Shown: positions 34,246-42,946 of the stretch, in pieces
Numbering within the stretch: the stretch's first letter is position 1
Layout of the letters: each line of letters starts with the position of its first letter
From: Bog-473 sp963824195
GTDB taxonomy: Bacteria > Actinomycetota > Acidimicrobiia > Acidimicrobiales > RAAP-2
Assembly (NCBI GenBank): GCA_963824195.1
Contig: CAWGOJ010000025.1
Location: 62,001-126,000, forward strand
DNA: 64,000 bases
Reading direction: 5' to 3'
Made by a program: the position numbers and the translations under genes
Notes under the pieces: model-generated
Databases searched by the model: none
What the model was told of the DNA's origin: nothing
The model's input: the letters and a program-made list of their open reading frames with translations, nothing else

Positions 34246-34898
34246 CCGGCCTCCTCCAGGCCGACGGGACACGCGACGCCGGTCCCGCCGAGGCCGCAGT
34301 AGCCGCCGGGGTTGGCCGCGAGGTACTGCTGGTGGTAGGCCTCGGCGTAGTAGAAGTCCCCGGCCGGGGCGATCTCGGTGGTGATGGGGCGGCGTCCGGC
34401 CTTGCGCAGCGCCTCTCCGAACCGCTCGGCCACCGCCTGGGCCGTGGCGGCCTGCTCGGGCGACGTGGTGTAGATGGCGGAGCGGTACTGCGTGCCCACA
34501 TCGTTCCCCTGTCGCATCCGCTGCGTCGGGTCGTGGCCCTCGAAGAACGCCACGACGAGCTGCTCGTAGCTGATCACGGAGGGGTCGAAGACGACGAGGA
34601 CGACCTCGGCGTGCCCGGTCCGGCCGCGACAGACCTCGTGGTAGCTGGGATTGGGGGTGAGCCCGCCCGCATAGCCCGCGGCGGTCGTGTGGACGCCGCG
34701 CAGCGTCCAGAACGTCCGCTCGGCGCCCCAGAAGCACCCCATCCCGAAGGCCGCCCGTTCGAGCCCCTCGGGAAAGGGAGGGGCGAGCTTCGTGCCGAGC
34801 ACCAGGTGGAGCGCCGTGACAGGCATGGCCTCGGCCCGTCCGGGCAGGGCACGCTCAGGCGTGACCATCTGCCTCCTGCGTGAGGTGAACAGCGCCAT
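34242..34898 (-). CDS. msrA: Peptide methionine sulfoxide reductase A
   Basis: This 218-residue repair enzyme has catalytic 'GMGCFWGAE' and conserved 'GYAGGLTPNPSYHEVC' and 'EGHDPTQ'. Cysteines in 'GGYCGLGGTGVAC' near the C-terminus can act in recycling. It reduces S-methionine sulfoxide. ATG 34898 is chosen for the GGAAGGAG site; an upstream in-frame ATG at 34940 is weaker. It is upstream of and overlapping the thioesterase gene. Confidence 0.93.
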   Translation of the reverse strand: MALFTSRRRQMVTPERALPGRAEAMPVTALHLVLGTKLAPPFPEGLERAAFGMGCFWGAERTFWTLRGVHTTAAGYAGGLTPNPSYHEVCRGRTGHAEVVLVVFDPSVISYEQLVVAFFEGHDPTQRMRQGNDVGTQYRSAIYTTSPEQAATAQAVAERFGEALRKAGRRPITTEIAPAGDFYYAEAYHQQYLAANPGGYCGLGGTGVACPVGLEEAG

Positions 34899-34998
34899 GG
34901 CGCTCCTTCCAGGCGCATCGGCTGACCCGTGCCCCCACACTCAGTATGGGCAACCGGTGGGAGTCCTGGTGCATCTGGGAGCCAGATTCGATATTTTT

Positions 34999-35030
34999 TC
35001 GACTGACATGAAATATTCTGATATATCATT
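34999..35030 (+). promoter_or_regulatory. AT-rich promoter with palindrome, likely PadR site
   Basis: In otherwise GC-rich DNA, TTCGAC (34999-35004) and TATATC (35023-35028) are 18 bases apart and could be -35/-10 elements. The perfect palindrome TGATATATCA (35020-35029) overlaps the -10. PadR regulators commonly bind such AT-rich palindromes in their own promoters, so self-control of the PadR-ABC operon is likely. Confidence 0.5.
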
Positions 35031-35099
35031 AGTGTTACACTGAAGGACAGAAACCAGAGCGCCCCTGACGCAGCGGCGAATGAAACGAGGAGTCATCAC

Positions 35100-35657
35100 A
35101 TGGCACACCAACACGAACACGACCGGGCACACGACCACGATCACGAACACCACCGGTTCGCCGGCCGGGGCATGCGCGGCCCCCGCGGCCGCTGGGGCGG
35201 CGAGCGAGGCGGTTGGGGCGGTGGCAGGAGGATGCCCCGCGGGGCTATCCGGACGGCGATCCTGGTCGCCCTCCGCGACGAACCGGCTCACGGGTACGAG
35301 GTCATGCGCCGGCTCGAGGAGCTGAGCGGCGGTCTGTGGCGCCCGAGCCCCGGGTCCGTCTACCCGCACCTGCAGATGCTCGAGGACGAGGGCCTGGTGC
35401 AGTCGTCCGACGTCGAGGGCAGCCGCACCTACGCGCTCACCGACGCCGGACGGGCAGAGGCCGAGAAGGCCGCTCTGCCCTGGCAGGCGGACGGCGAGAC
35501 CGACGACGAGGTCAGAACGCTACGCCTCGGCATGGGCCAGCTCATGAGCGCCGCCAAGCAACTGGCGGGTGACGGCGAGAAGTCGCAGGTCGAGCGCGGC
35601 ATCGCGGTGATCCAGAAGGCACGCAAGGAGCTGTACCAGATCCTCGCCGAGGACTGA
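35100..35657 (+). CDS. PadR-family transcription regulator with His-rich N-terminus
   Basis: This 185-residue protein starts at ATG 35100 with a GAGGAG site. The first 45 residues are His-rich ('HQHEHDRAHDHDHEHH') then Gly/Arg-rich, possibly metal-binding or disordered. A PadR winged helix follows: 'IRTAILVALRDEPAHGYEVM', 'GSVYPHLQMLEDEGLV' and 'YALTDAG'. The C-terminal helix gives dimerisation. It probably represses the ABC exporter genes that follow 47 bases later, typical for drug-responsive PadR systems. Confidence 0.88.
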   Translation: MAHQHEHDRAHDHDHEHHRFAGRGMRGPRGRWGGERGGWGGGRRMPRGAIRTAILVALRDEPAHGYEVMRRLEELSGGLWRPSPGSVYPHLQMLEDEGLVQSSDVEGSRTYALTDAGRAEAEKAALPWQADGETDDEVRTLRLGMGQLMSAAKQLAGDGEKSQVERGIAVIQKARKELYQILAED

Positions 35658-35704
35658 GCCTGACTGACGATCCGTCAACCGGCCGGTACTGTGCACAAGG
35701 AGCC

Positions 35705-36701
35705 ATGACCACGACCACAGCACCCGCGAGCGACGCCGCGTCCCCCGACCACGGGGTACCGATCATCGAGACCGTGGGCCTGACCAAGACGTACCAGGGC
35801 ACGGACTTCCGCGCCGTCGACGAGTTGAGCCTGCGAGTCGGGACCGGGGAGGTGTTCGGCCTCCTCGGTCCCAACGGTGCCGGCAAGACGACCACCGTCG
35901 GCGTGCTGACGACGAGGGTCATACCCACCGAGGGGCAGGCGTTCGTCGGAGGCATCGACGTCGTCCGCCACCCGACGCTCGTAAAGCAGCTGATCGGCGT
36001 CGTGTCCCAGCAGAACACCTTGGATCGCCAGCTCACACCGTGGGAGAACCTCTACTTCCACGGCCGGCTGTTCGGCATGGGACCACGCGACTGCCGCCAA
36101 ACGGCGGACGAGCTCCTCGAGAGGTTCCAGCTGAACCGGTTCGCCAAGGCGTCGGTGTACGCCCTCTCGGGAGGCATGGCCCAGCGACTGATGGTGGCCC
36201 GCGCCATCTTCCATCGCCCGGCCGTGCTCTTCCTCGACGAGCCCACCGCCGGGCTCGACCCCCAGGGCCGTCTTGCACTCTGGGACCTGCTCGCCGGCCT
36301 CAACGCCGACGGCCAGACGATCCTGCTCACCACGCACTACATGGAGGAGGCCGACAAACTGTGCGACCGCCTCGCCATCATGGACCACGGTAAGATTCTC
36401 GCCCTCGACACGCCGATCGAGCTCAAGCGCAGCGTCGGCGCCGACACCATCGTGACCGTGAAGGCCGCCGGGGACACGCAGCAGCTGGCCGACGCCTTCG
36501 ACGAGCACTTCGAGGGCCTCACACGGACGCGCCAGATCCCCGACGGCGTCGAGCTGCAGGTCCACGGCACGGAGCGGCTCGTCCACGCGCGTGGTCGAGG
36601 CCGCGGAGGCGGCCGGCTTCTCGCTGGCGGATCTCTCCGTCACTGAGCCCACGCTCGAGACGGTCTTCATCGGGTTGACCGGAAAGGATCTGCGCGACTG
36701 A
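35705..36701 (+). CDS. ABC exporter ATP-binding protein with 3' frameshift
   Basis: From ATG 35705 the frame encodes an intact ATPase core: Walker A 'LLGPNGAGKTTT', signature 'LSGGMAQR', Walker B 'VLFLDEPTAGLDP' and H-loop 'TTHYMEE'. Near 36585-36590 (GCGCG) the frame appears one base off. As written it ends early at 36646 with an Arg/Gly tail. The next frame continues with 'VTEPTLETVFIGLTG', the normal C-terminal motif, and stops at 36701, overlapping an ATG. The sequence has either a recent frameshift mutation or a base error. The catalytic domain would survive. Confidence 0.8.
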
Positions 36702-36764
36702 TGGCAGCCACCACGTCTCCGTCCGTATCGGCTCGCACACTTCGGCGGGCCGGGGGAGCACCAC

Positions 36765-37613
36765 GTGGAGCTGAAGCCCACCCGTTCGGCGACCGCGGCG
36801 AGCTGGACCTCGCTGCACGCGCTGATCCTGCGCGATCTGGTCGTGCTGTGGAAGCACAAGTTCGAATTCACGGTGCGCACGCTGGTGCAGCCGTTCCTGC
36901 TCTGCTTCGTATTCCTCTACGTCTTCCCCAAGATCGGTCAGGGGATCGGCGCGGCGAGCGGGATCCCCGGCGCCGAGTCGGCGTTCGCCACCGTGCTGGT
37001 GCCGGGGGTGGTCGGGCTCTCGATCATGTTCCAAGGGATTCAGGCCGTCGCGATGCCGCTCGCGCAGGAATTCGGCTTCACCCGCGAAATCGAGGACAGG
37101 GTGCAGGCCCCGTGCCCGATCTGGCTCGTGGCGATCTCCAAGGTGATCTCGGGGGGTGCGCAGGGACTGATCTCGGCGGCGATCGTGCTCCCCATTGCAT
37201 CGGTGGTGCACGCGTCCGGCGTCGAGGCCCAGATCAACCTCCACTGGCTGCTCATCCTCACCCTGGTCCCCTTGTCGTGCGTGTGCATGGCATCCCTCGG
37301 CCTGCTCCTGGGGACATCCTTCGAGCCGCGCAACCTGGGCCTCATGTTCGGGTTCATCGTGCTGCCCATCACCTTCCTGGGCGGCACCTACTACCAATGG
37401 ACACGGCTCGCACCAGTCAAGGCCGGGCCCGTCCACTGGCTGCAGGTCATCGTGCTGATCAACCCGCTCATCTACATCAACGACGGGATGCGAGCCGCGT
37501 TCACCAACGCCGCCCACATGCACCTCTATGTGATCTACCCCGCCATCATCGCCTTCAGCGTCATCTTCCTGGTGCTCGGACTTCGCAACTTCCGCCACAA
37601 GGTGCTGGCCTGA
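36765..37613 (+). CDS. ABC-2 exporter permease
   Basis: GTG 36765, preceded by GGGGGAG, starts a 282-residue ABC-2 permease with six hydrophobic helices. It contains the loop 'EFGFTREIEDRVQAPCPIWL' and the late motif 'FLGGTYYQWTRLAPVKAG'. It partners the ATPase upstream. A second possible start, ATG 36701, overlaps the ATPase stop. Its frame joins the permease only if one base is removed from the G5 run at 36751-36756, hinting at a longer ancestral N-terminus. PadR control suggests drug export. Confidence 0.85.
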   Translation: MELKPTRSATAASWTSLHALILRDLVVLWKHKFEFTVRTLVQPFLLCFVFLYVFPKIGQGIGAASGIPGAESAFATVLVPGVVGLSIMFQGIQAVAMPLAQEFGFTREIEDRVQAPCPIWLVAISKVISGGAQGLISAAIVLPIASVVHASGVEAQINLHWLLILTLVPLSCVCMASLGLLLGTSFEPRNLGLMFGFIVLPITFLGGTYYQWTRLAPVKAGPVHWLQVIVLINPLIYINDGMRAAFTNAAHMHLYVIYPAIIAFSVIFLVLGLRNFRHKVLA

Positions 37614-37845
37614 CCGGCGGGGCGGCGGCGCCCGTTCGACCCACCCGCCCTCCGCTCCCCCGGGGTGGGGCTCATCGGTGGCCATGGACCAGCCGGGGTT
37701 CGAACACCGGATCCACCTAACCTTGTGGCCCGGTGCGAAAAGTGGGCCAGACGCGCCGGCTCGGGAGCACATCTGGGTAGGGTGAACCGCAATCGTGCCG
37801 CGTGCATGCGACCGCTCCGGGTGGGGCGGCGAAGGGACGGATCCG
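37614..37845. other. Spacer before the ergothioneine genes
   Basis: No gene is seen. A GGTTCGAAC-like motif near 37693 superficially resembles a tRNA T-loop, but no cloverleaf can be formed. Confidence 0.4.
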
Positions 37846-39120
37846 ATGGAGAAGAGCGGTCGAGCAACGCCGTCCGACCTTCAGGAGGCCTACACCCGGG
37901 TTCGGGCCACCACCGAACGGCTCGCGTCCGTCCTCAGCGCCGAAGACCAGACGGTACAGACCATGCCCGACGTGAGCCCGACGAAGTGGCACCGTGCACA
38001 CGTCACGTGGTTCTTCGAGACGTTCGTCCTCGGGGAGTACGACAGCGGCTACCACGCGTTCGACGACGCGTACGCCTACATCTTCAACTCGTACTACGAG
38101 GCCGTGGGTGCCCGCCATCCCCGATCTGAGCGCGGGCTTCTCTCACGACCCGGTATCGAGGAGATCGCGCGCTATCGCTCCCATGTCGACGGTTCCATGG
38201 AGGCGCTCCTCCGGGGTCCCGACCGGCCCGGTCTGACGGAGCTGATCACCTTGGGCCTCCACCATGAGGAGCAGCACCAGGAGCTGCTCCTCATGGACAT
38301 CAAACACGTTCTGTCCCGGAACCCGCTCCACCCCGTCTACCTGGCGGGCTCACCCGCCCGACCCGGCATCGCCCCTCCCAAGGCCGGCTGGATCGAGCAT
38401 GCGGGCGGTCCCGTCGAGATCGGCCACCGGGGCGAGGGATTCGGCTTCGACAACGAGTTCCCGGTGCACACGGTGCACCTGACCCCCTTCGGCCTGGCGG
38501 ACCGGCCGGTGACGTGCGGTGAGTGGCTCTCATTCATGGAGGACGACGGATACGGCCGGCCCGAGTTCTGGCTCTCCGACGGCTGGGCCGTGGTGAATTC
38601 GCAGCGCTGGGAAGCCCCCCTCTACTGGTCCCGGGATCCCGACGACCCCGACCGCTGGCTCCAGTTCACGCTGTCGGGACCGCGTCCGGTCGACCCCGAC
38701 GAGCCCGTGTGCCATGTGAGCTACTACGAGGCGGACGCGTTCGCACACTGGACGGGCATGCGGCTGCCGACCGAGTCCGAGTGGGAGACGATCGCCGCAT
38801 CGGACGGTGAGGGCGACAACTTCCTGACCGATGACTTCCTTTCGCTCGGTGCGCCCCATCCGCGGCCCGCCGTCTCTTCGAACGCCATCTTCGGCGACAC
38901 CTGGGAATGGACATCGAGCGCGTACTGCCCCTATCCCGGATTCCGGGCTGCACCTGGCGCGGTGGGTGAGTACAACGGCAAGTTCATGGTGAGCCAATAC
39001 GTCCTGAGGGGCGGGTGCTGCGCGACCCCGAACGGCCACGTCCGCACCACGTACCGCAATTTCTTCCCGCCCAGCGCCCGCTGGATGTTCGGCGGGGTGC
39101 GACTAGCGCGGGATCCCTGA
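37846..39120 (+). CDS. egtB: EgtB-type sulfoxide synthase (ergothioneine)
   Basis: This 424-residue protein has an N-terminal DinB-like helical domain and a C-terminal formylglycine-generating-enzyme-like domain. Iron ligands are expected in 'KWHRAHVTWFFE' and 'HHEEQHQE'. The C-terminal part has 'FGDTWEWTSSAY' and 'LRGGCC'. EgtB joins a sulfur donor to trimethylhistidine using O2. The ATG at 37846 is chosen because the conserved region begins soon after; a GTG at 37795 would add 17 residues. egtD follows three bases after the stop. Confidence 0.9.
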   Translation: MEKSGRATPSDLQEAYTRVRATTERLASVLSAEDQTVQTMPDVSPTKWHRAHVTWFFETFVLGEYDSGYHAFDDAYAYIFNSYYEAVGARHPRSERGLLSRPGIEEIARYRSHVDGSMEALLRGPDRPGLTELITLGLHHEEQHQELLLMDIKHVLSRNPLHPVYLAGSPARPGIAPPKAGWIEHAGGPVEIGHRGEGFGFDNEFPVHTVHLTPFGLADRPVTCGEWLSFMEDDGYGRPEFWLSDGWAVVNSQRWEAPLYWSRDPDDPDRWLQFTLSGPRPVDPDEPVCHVSYYEADAFAHWTGMRLPTESEWETIAASDGEGDNFLTDDFLSLGAPHPRPAVSSNAIFGDTWEWTSSAYCPYPGFRAAPGAVGEYNGKFMVSQYVLRGGCCATPNGHVRTTYRNFFPPSARWMFGGVRLARDP

Positions 39121-39123
39121 ACC

Positions 39124-40095
39124 ATGGCCTACACCGTCGACGTGCACCTCTCCGCTGATGAGGCGCGGAGCCAGATGCGGACGGATGCACTGCAGGGGCT
39201 GCAGGGTGACGAGAAGTCCATCCCGCCCGTGTGGTTCTACGACGAAAGGGGCAGCCGCCTCTTCGAGGAGATCACCCAGCTCCCCGAGTATTACCCCACG
39301 AGAGCGGAGCGGGCGCTCCTCGAGGCGCACGCTCCGGCCATCGCCGAGCTGTCGAAGGCGGACACGCTCGTCGAGCTCGGCGCCGGGGCGTGTGACAAGA
39401 CGCGCGTGCTGCTCACCGCGCTCCAAGAGACCGGCATGCTGTCGAGGTACGTCCCCTTCGATGTCAGCGACGACTTCCTCCGGAATGCCGCCACGGCCTT
39501 GTCCCGGGAATACGACGCACTGGACGTCCACGTGGTCATCGGCGACTTCCACCAGCACCTGGGCGAGATCCCCTCCGAGGGCCGGCGGATGATCGCCTTC
39601 CTCGGCGGGACGATCGGCAACCTGGACCCGGCTCAGCGTGCCCGATTCCTGTTCGACCTGAACTGCACGATGTCGAGCGACGACTCGCTGCTCCTGGGGA
39701 CGGATCTGGTCAAGGACCCGAGCCGTCTCGTCGCCGCCTACGACGACGCGGCCGGCGTCACGGCCGACTTCAATCGCAACGTGCTCCGCGTGCTCAACGA
39801 GCAGTTGGGCGGTAACTTCGATCCCGACAACTTCGGTCACGTCGCGCTCTGGAACGAGCAGCAGCAGTGGATCGAGATGCGGCTACGCGCCGAAGCAGCC
39901 GCCGAGGTCTCTCTCGCCGACGCCGGCATCACCGTCCGCTTCGACGAAGGCGAGGAGCTGCTGACCGAGATCAGTGCCAAGTTCACCCCCGAGAGGGTCG
40001 AACGCGAGCTCTCCGAAGCGGGCTTCGTGGTCGAGGGGATGTGGGGCGCGGAGGACGGGGAGTTCCTGCTCTCGCTCGCCCATCCGTACTGCTGA
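39124..40095 (+). CDS. egtD: L-histidine N-alpha-methyltransferase
   Basis: This 323-residue SAM-dependent enzyme makes hercynine from histidine, the substrate for EgtB. It shows 'YDERGSRLFEEITQLPEYYP', the SAM loop 'VELGAGACDKTR' and 'IAFLGGTIGNLDP'. It forms a two-gene unit with egtB. egtA, egtC and egtE are not in the window, so the pathway either uses genes elsewhere or is a shorter version in which EgtB uses free cysteine. Confidence 0.93.
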   Translation: MAYTVDVHLSADEARSQMRTDALQGLQGDEKSIPPVWFYDERGSRLFEEITQLPEYYPTRAERALLEAHAPAIAELSKADTLVELGAGACDKTRVLLTALQETGMLSRYVPFDVSDDFLRNAATALSREYDALDVHVVIGDFHQHLGEIPSEGRRMIAFLGGTIGNLDPAQRARFLFDLNCTMSSDDSLLLGTDLVKDPSRLVAAYDDAAGVTADFNRNVLRVLNEQLGGNFDPDNFGHVALWNEQQQWIEMRLRAEAAAEVSLADAGITVRFDEGEELLTEISAKFTPERVERELSEAGFVVEGMWGAEDGEFLLSLAHPYC

Positions 40096-40116
40096 AGGAG
40101 CGACCCCCTCTTCAGC
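40091..40116. terminator. Stop-codon hairpin between egtD and the YfhO-like gene
   Basis: The 7-bp arms GCTGAAG (40091-40097) and CTTCAGC (40110-40116) enclose a 12-base loop. The egtD stop TGA and the complement of the opposite gene's stop (TCA at 40112-40114) lie inside the two arms. It is a candidate bidirectional terminator. Confidence 0.55.
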
Positions 40117-42853
40117 CGACGTGCTGCGGCACGTCCGCCGCGACCATCTCAGATGGATCATGGGCGTTTGTGCCGTCCAGCGACCGCCGCCGCCGCACGA
40201 GCCACACACCGAGCACGACCACGAGGAAACCTGTCGCGCCCACGCTGAGGATGCTCGCCAACAGCAGGTGCCGCGGCTCGTAGTGGAAGGTCACCAGGTC
40301 GTTGCCGGGCGGGATGCGGATCTCCTGAACCAGATCGACTGAGTCGACCGGGACGCTCTGTGCCTTCCCCCCGTTGACGGAGACGGAACCCCTCCATCCC
40401 GAGTCCCAGGCGACGGAGCGGAGGACCGTCGTCGTCGCCGGCGCGTCGACGCGGACCTCCTCGGACTTCGTCGAGCTCGAGATGACCTTGACGGGCAGCC
40501 CCCGACCCCCGGTGGTGGTGGCGGAGATCGGGGTGGGTGGCTTCCCCAACGTGAACACCGCGTAGCCCTGCGACAGGCCCGCCAGGCTCCACGGTCCGGG
40601 GACGATGGCCGAGGACAGCGAGCCACCGAGCTCGTACCGGCCGCCCGCCACGGTGACGACCGCCACATGCGAAGGGAGAGAGCCGGCGACCACCCGGACC
40701 GACACTCCGACGGCGCTGCCCCCCCGTAGCCGCTCCGTCACGCGTCGTGACCCTGGTGCCACGGGCACCGGGACGCCCCAGCGCGTCGACCCGTCCGCGG
40801 CGAGCGTCCCGAAGAGGACGAGGGTGCCCGGGCCGGCGGCGTGGCTGAGGACGAGGGTGGCCGAGTCGGGCACGAGCGACTCCCCGAAGAACCACGAAGC
40901 GCTCTGGCCCGTGCGCAGCGCGGGCCGGGGCCCCGGATAGAAGGGGTAGGCAGTCTCGTTGAAGTCGGCTCCGTAGCCCCGTGGAAGGACGAGGTCGGTG
41001 CCGAGGCTCTCGTGCACCCGCCGGATGTCGCCGACGGAGCGGGGCATGGACTGGAGCGGTACGAGGAAGTACTCCGGGACGGTCACGACCTCGCGAAGGT
41101 CGAGCCGGTCGAGCGTGCCCGACGACAGCTGGCCGATGTCCAGGTCGTCCTGCTCGTGGGTGTGGGTCACCGACTCGTAATTGCCGTTGACGATGGACGC
41201 GTAGCCGGACACCGAAGGCAACCCGGCAATGACGTTGAGGTCCGGCACGCCCTGCGGGCTCTCGGGCCAGCTGTCGTAGGTCTGGGGGTCGTAGTTGACC
41301 ATCCGCCCGCCGGGAGCCAGGTGGGCCTCCATCAGCTGCTGTACCGGGGTCGTCCCGCTGACGAGGTCGTTGGGCGGTATCTCGGACAGCTGGCTCGTCG
41401 CGGCCATCAACCCGAGGTCGAGTGCCACGAAGACCCCGGCCAGCCTCACCCAGGGGAGGGTACGGAGGTACGGCCGGATCCACACGATCGCGGCCGCGCC
41501 GGCACAGAGAGCCAGCGCGATGACGGTCGCCTTGCGGACGGTCGAGGTGACGCCGGGGCTGGCCCACACGCCCGCGAAGACATGGACGAGGGACCCGGTT
41601 GCCGCGAGCGCCCAGATGGAAAGGGCCGCCACGATGCCGAACGGCACAAGGGCCATGATCCGGTCGTAGCGGTTCAGCGGGTCCTTCGGCCGTGGTGAGT
41701 CCGTGCGGTCGATCCAGCCGGCGAAGAGGACGCAGATCGCGGTCGCCACCGTGACCATGTTGCGGCTCTGCAGCCGCTGATTGCCGTAGAGCGGAAGGGC
41801 GTTGAACACATGTTCCAGGGGCGTGTTCGACCCCAGGGCGAGGAGGAGGCCGAAGAGCCCGACGACGTACCACGTAAGCCGGTCGCGCGCGGCAATCCGG
41901 CTCGGCCACCGTGGGTGCAGCAGCGTCACCAGCGCGACCAGGGGCAGGATCCCGAGGTAGATGCCGACTTCGGGCAAGTTGTACTGGCCGAAGAACGTGG
42001 CCTCGCCGAGATGCCCGTAGCCGCCGTCGAGGTAGGGGACGAGTGCGAAGATGCTGAACGGCGTGGGGTAGCTCCCGGCTGCCGCGAACACCCCGCTCCC
42101 CCGCTGCGAGCTCCGGATGGCCTCGAGTCCCGGCAACCACTGGATCGCGGCCAGCGACAGCGCAAGTGCCGCTCCAGCGGCGCACCTCGACAGCACGCGC
42201 CACCAGCGCTCCCGGCTCAAACCGGCGGAAAGGGCGGCATAGGCGATGACGAGGAGCGCCTCGTCGAGCATGGCTTCGGGGGCCCCGGCGAGGATCACGC
42301 TCGCGAAGGCGATCCCGAGAAGGATGGACCAGCGCCACCGTCCGTCGCGGACGATGTGCAGCACGGCCAGCAGCATCCATGGGATGGCCACGAAGCCCTC
42401 GGTCATGTCCAGGTGGTTGACCTGGCTCAGCACCGGCCCGGCGAACGCGAACGTGGCGGCGCCCAGGAGGCACGCCGCCGTCGAGAGGGCCAGCGCGCGC
42501 AGGAAGACGTACATCCCGATTGCGACGGCGGAGAAGACGATGACCTCGGTGGCGACCCAGGCGGCCCGGTCCGGCATGACGACGAACAACCCCGTGAGGG
42601 GGTAGAACGCTCCCGCATTGAAGTCGGCCATCAGCGGCGTGCCGCTGAAGATGTACTGGTTCCAGAAGGGCAGCTGCCCGTGGCGCAGCATGGAGCCGAC
42701 CAGCACGCGGAGCGGGTAGTTCTGCTGCAGGTTGTCGCCCGTGATGACTAGGTGCCCGCCGAAGAGGTCCGGCAGCACGAAGCCGGCCGTCGGGATGGCG
42801 ACCAGCACGAGGTAGGGCCACAAGGGTCCGCTGTGTGCTCGGAGTCGGTTCAC
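40112..42853 (-). CDS. YfhO-like polytopic membrane protein (GT-C-type)
   Basis: This 913-residue protein has about 13 membrane helices in the first 490 residues, one final helix near the C-terminus and a large extracytoplasmic domain (about 500-860). 'ITGDNLQQNYPL' and 'FWNQYIFSGTPLMAD' match the YfhO/GT-C glycosyltransferase-like family, in which an early Asp is catalytic. It probably moves sugars from a lipid carrier onto envelope polymers or lipids. The start is GTG 42853. It lies downstream of sqdB on the same strand, 93 bases away. Confidence 0.8.
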   Translation of the reverse strand: MNRLRAHSGPLWPYLVLVAIPTAGFVLPDLFGGHLVITGDNLQQNYPLRVLVGSMLRHGQLPFWNQYIFSGTPLMADFNAGAFYPLTGLFVVMPDRAAWVATEVIVFSAVAIGMYVFLRALALSTAACLLGAATFAFAGPVLSQVNHLDMTEGFVAIPWMLLAVLHIVRDGRWRWSILLGIAFASVILAGAPEAMLDEALLVIAYAALSAGLSRERWWRVLSRCAAGAALALSLAAIQWLPGLEAIRSSQRGSGVFAAAGSYPTPFSIFALVPYLDGGYGHLGEATFFGQYNLPEVGIYLGILPLVALVTLLHPRWPSRIAARDRLTWYVVGLFGLLLALGSNTPLEHVFNALPLYGNQRLQSRNMVTVATAICVLFAGWIDRTDSPRPKDPLNRYDRIMALVPFGIVAALSIWALAATGSLVHVFAGVWASPGVTSTVRKATVIALALCAGAAAIVWIRPYLRTLPWVRLAGVFVALDLGLMAATSQLSEIPPNDLVSGTTPVQQLMEAHLAPGGRMVNYDPQTYDSWPESPQGVPDLNVIAGLPSVSGYASIVNGNYESVTHTHEQDDLDIGQLSSGTLDRLDLREVVTVPEYFLVPLQSMPRSVGDIRRVHESLGTDLVLPRGYGADFNETAYPFYPGPRPALRTGQSASWFFGESLVPDSATLVLSHAAGPGTLVLFGTLAADGSTRWGVPVPVAPGSRRVTERLRGGSAVGVSVRVVAGSLPSHVAVVTVAGGRYELGGSLSSAIVPGPWSLAGLSQGYAVFTLGKPPTPISATTTGGRGLPVKVISSSTKSEEVRVDAPATTTVLRSVAWDSGWRGSVSVNGGKAQSVPVDSVDLVQEIRIPPGNDLVTFHYEPRHLLLASILSVGATGFLVVVLGVWLVRRRRSLDGTNAHDPSEMVAADVPQHVG

Positions 42854-42946
42854 TGGCGAGGAGATGTCTTCCGGGGTGAGGGAATCGACGTCGACGGGCG
42901 CAAGCGCCGAAAGCTAGCCCCCCACTCTGGGAAAACCCTCAGAGGC

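Noticed and set aside
37680..37712. GGGGTTCGAACACCGG resembling a tRNA T-arm
   Set aside because: No D-arm, anticodon arm or acceptor stem fits on either strand.
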